Part shown: positions 4,418 through 5,491 of the stretch, piece after piece
Layout of the letters: every line of letters starts with the position of its first letter
Position numbering within the stretch: position 1 is the first letter of the stretch
NCBI GenBank assembly: GCA_902495155.1
Contig: CABUWD010000128.1
Location: forward strand, 1 to 5,491
From: an uncultured Collinsella sp.
GTDB lineage: Bacteria > Actinomycetota > Coriobacteriia > Coriobacteriales > Coriobacteriaceae
DNA length: 5,491 bases
Reading direction: 5' to 3'
The notes under the pieces: generated by a model
Databases searched by the model: none
Told to the model about the DNA's origin: nothing
What the model saw: only the letters and a program-made list of their open reading frames with translations
Program-made: the position numbers and the translations under genes

Positions 4418-5191
4418 ATGCTGCTCGCTATCGATATGGGAAACACGCAGACGGCCATGGGCCTGTTTGACGGAGACGAGCTGGTGCAGTCGTGGCGCAT
4501 GCCCACCGACCGCTCCTATACCGCCGACGAGATCCATGTGCGCCTGATGGGTTTCTTTAAGATGTACGGCCTTTCGCTCGATGCGGTCGACGCGATCGCC
4601 TTTGCGGGCGTGGTGCCGCAGCTCTCGCGCGAGTGGCACGCCGTGGCCGACCGCATTGCCGCGGACGCCATCGTCATCGGGCCGCAGACGGCCGCCGTAA
4701 CCAAGCTGCGGGCGGCGCGCCCCCAGGCCGTAGGCGCCGATCGCGTCGCTAACGCCGTTGCGGCCGAAACTTTCTACGGCGCGCCGGCAATCGTGGTGGA
4801 CTTTGGCACCGCAACCAATATCGATGTCATCGACGAGGACGGCTATTACATTGGCGGAGCGATCGCGCCGGGCATCCGCATCTCCATGGACGCGCTTGCC
4901 GCCCGTGCCGCCAAGCTCGCCAGCGTGCCGCTCGAGGCGCCCGAGCACGCCATCGGCCGCGACACCGAGGAATGTATCAAGGTCGGCGCCGTGATGGGCG
5001 CCGCCGCCATGGCCGAGGGCTTGGTCGCGCGCATGAAGCGTGAGCTGGGTCGTGAGGACGCCACCGTTATCGCCACGGGCGGTCTCGCCAGCATCGTCGC
5101 CGATTCGACCGACGCCTTCGACATAGTCGACGGACAACTCACCATCAAGGGCATCTGCGAAATCTACCGCCGCATGCAGGAGCTGGGATAG
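4418..5191 (+). CDS. coaX: Type III pantothenate kinase
   Basis: 257 residues, the usual size. ATG at 4418 is chosen because GGGAG lies 5 bases upstream and the product then begins MLLAIDMGNT, the normal start of the family; the in-frame ATG at 4397 lacks a ribosome-binding site and would add only MPTPGVD. It phosphorylates pantothenate with ATP, the first step of CoA synthesis, in the cytoplasm; by family it is insensitive to CoA feedback and needs a monovalent cation. It has the ASKHA fold: D6-x-G-N-T (phosphate loop), AGVVP at 63-67, GADRVAN at 106-112 with D108 as the expected catalytic base, VVDFGTATNID at 126-136, GGAIAPGI at 146-153, IGRDT at 179-183 and VIATGGLA at 217-224. Two positions differ from the usual forms: N134 where Thr is common, and D182 in the usual IGxNT. 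It stands alone, divergent from tRNA-fMet. Confidence 0.96.
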   Translation: MLLAIDMGNTQTAMGLFDGDELVQSWRMPTDRSYTADEIHVRLMGFFKMYGLSLDAVDAIAFAGVVPQLSREWHAVADRIAADAIVIGPQTAAVTKLRAARPQAVGADRVANAVAAETFYGAPAIVVDFGTATNIDVIDEDGYYIGGAIAPGIRISMDALAARAAKLASVPLEAPEHAIGRDTEECIKVGAVMGAAAMAEGLVARMKRELGREDATVIATGGLASIVADSTDAFDIVDGQLTIKGICEIYRRMQELG

Positions 5192-5296
5192 AGCAGGGGC
5201 TTAAGTCGAGCACGGGAGCGAGCGACGAACTAGGCAACACATCGGTCCTATTCCTCAAAAACGAAAATTTTTCAGTTTTGAGGAATAGGCTTTCTG
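5192..5296. other. Convergent intergenic region between coaX and the ATPase gene
   Basis: A 105-base gap between two genes that converge. It holds the perfect inverted repeat at 5247-5289 (annotated separately) and nothing else recognisable; no T-rich GC hairpin of the standard type follows coaX. Confidence 0.6.
5247..5289. repeat. Perfect 14-bp inverted repeat, probable bidirectional terminator
   Basis: CCTATTCCTCAAAA (5247-5260) and TTTTGAGGAATAGG (5276-5289) are exact reverse complements around a 15-base AT-rich loop that itself contains GAAAA/TTTTC. The repeat starts 55 bases after the coaX stop and ends 7 bases from the stop of the convergent gene. On the plus strand the A-run precedes and the T-run is inside the stem, so it is not a textbook terminator, but position and symmetry suit a shared 3'-end hairpin for both genes. 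It could also be a dispersed palindromic repeat. Confidence 0.7.
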
Positions 5297-5491
5297 CTAC
5301 ACCTCGCCGCACAGCCACCTCGCCAGGTCCACGATCTGCACTCCGTCGCGATCCGTGGCCTCGTGATGCGTGCGGGCGAGAATCATCTTGGGATACGCAT
5401 CGCCAATGCTCAGCAGTGGCGAAATCTCGCGTTCAAATGTCTTATCCGAGCTGATGTCGTCGCTCACTTGAATGTAGAGTTTCTCGCTTCG
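5297..5491 (-). CDS. DUF4143-type AAA ATPase, C-terminal end (partial)
   Basis: The minus strand is open from the right edge to TAG at 5297, giving the last 64 residues; the N-terminus with the ATPase domain is outside the window. The sequence EKLYIQVSDDIS...TFEREISPLLSIGDAYPKMILAR and the ending IVDLARWL are typical of the C-terminal DUF4143 domain in AAA_14 ATPases (nuclease-fold-like end: YIQVS, ER, L, I, DAYPK). These proteins are common, often in many copies, in gut bacteria and archaea, and their cellular role is not established. The gene converges on coaX, so it belongs to another transcription unit. Confidence 0.85.
   Translation of the reverse strand, partial: RSEKLYIQVSDDISSDKTFEREISPLLSIGDAYPKMILARTHHEATDRDGVQIVDLARWLCGEV

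Noticed and set aside
4256..5137. Minus-strand reading frame (293 codons) opposite coaX
   Set aside because: Antisense shadow of coaX; its product is Gly/His/Asp-rich with no recognisable fold and it extends into the tRNA promoter.

Overview
The window looks like chromosomal DNA of a high-GC, anaerobic gut-type actinobacterium of the class Coriobacteriia, with Collinsella as my best guess. This rests on the coding style (GC-rich third positions), the mix of an energy-converting NuoL/hydrogenase-type membrane subunit, a two-domain flavin/Fe-S reductase, a type III pantothenate kinase and a DUF4143 ATPase, and on unaided family recognition. No database search was run, so the taxonomic call is inference.

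Layout, left to right. (1) 1-641, minus: the first 213 residues of a proton-pumping NuoL/HyfB/EchA-type membrane subunit; the rest lies beyond the left edge. (2) 822-1217, minus: a small protein with two helix-turn-helix domains, like IS3/IS150 OrfA but with no OrfB partner, and closed by its own terminator at 787-809. (3) 1218-1666: an AT-rich gap with several small dyads and the strong terminator of the next gene. (4) 1667-3697, minus: a 676-residue Old Yellow Enzyme-type NAD(P)H:enoate reductase (FMN barrel, 4Fe-4S, FAD/NAD domains) with an atypical active-site loop. (5) 3698-4144: a long intergenic region holding an array of three 53-bp imperfect palindromes at a period of 80-81 bp, followed by the tRNA terminator. 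(6) 4145-4221, minus: initiator tRNA-fMet with encoded CCA, a promoter upstream and a terminator downstream. (7) 4418-5191, plus: coaX, the first step of CoA synthesis. (8) 5247-5289: a perfect 14-bp inverted repeat between convergent genes. (9) 5297-5491, minus: the C-terminus of a DUF4143 ATPase.

The genes do not form one pathway. Each minus-strand gene in the interior has its own terminator, so they appear to be separate transcription units. coaX and the tRNA are divergent housekeeping genes sharing a 196-bp promoter region. The most unusual feature is the three-hairpin array at 3834-4056. The three units have identical length, and their loops are conserved as well as their arms. Most arm mismatches are A-C on the plus strand, which become G-U pairs in a minus-strand RNA. 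That points to a structured RNA or leader upstream of the reductase, or to a dispersed palindromic repeat family.
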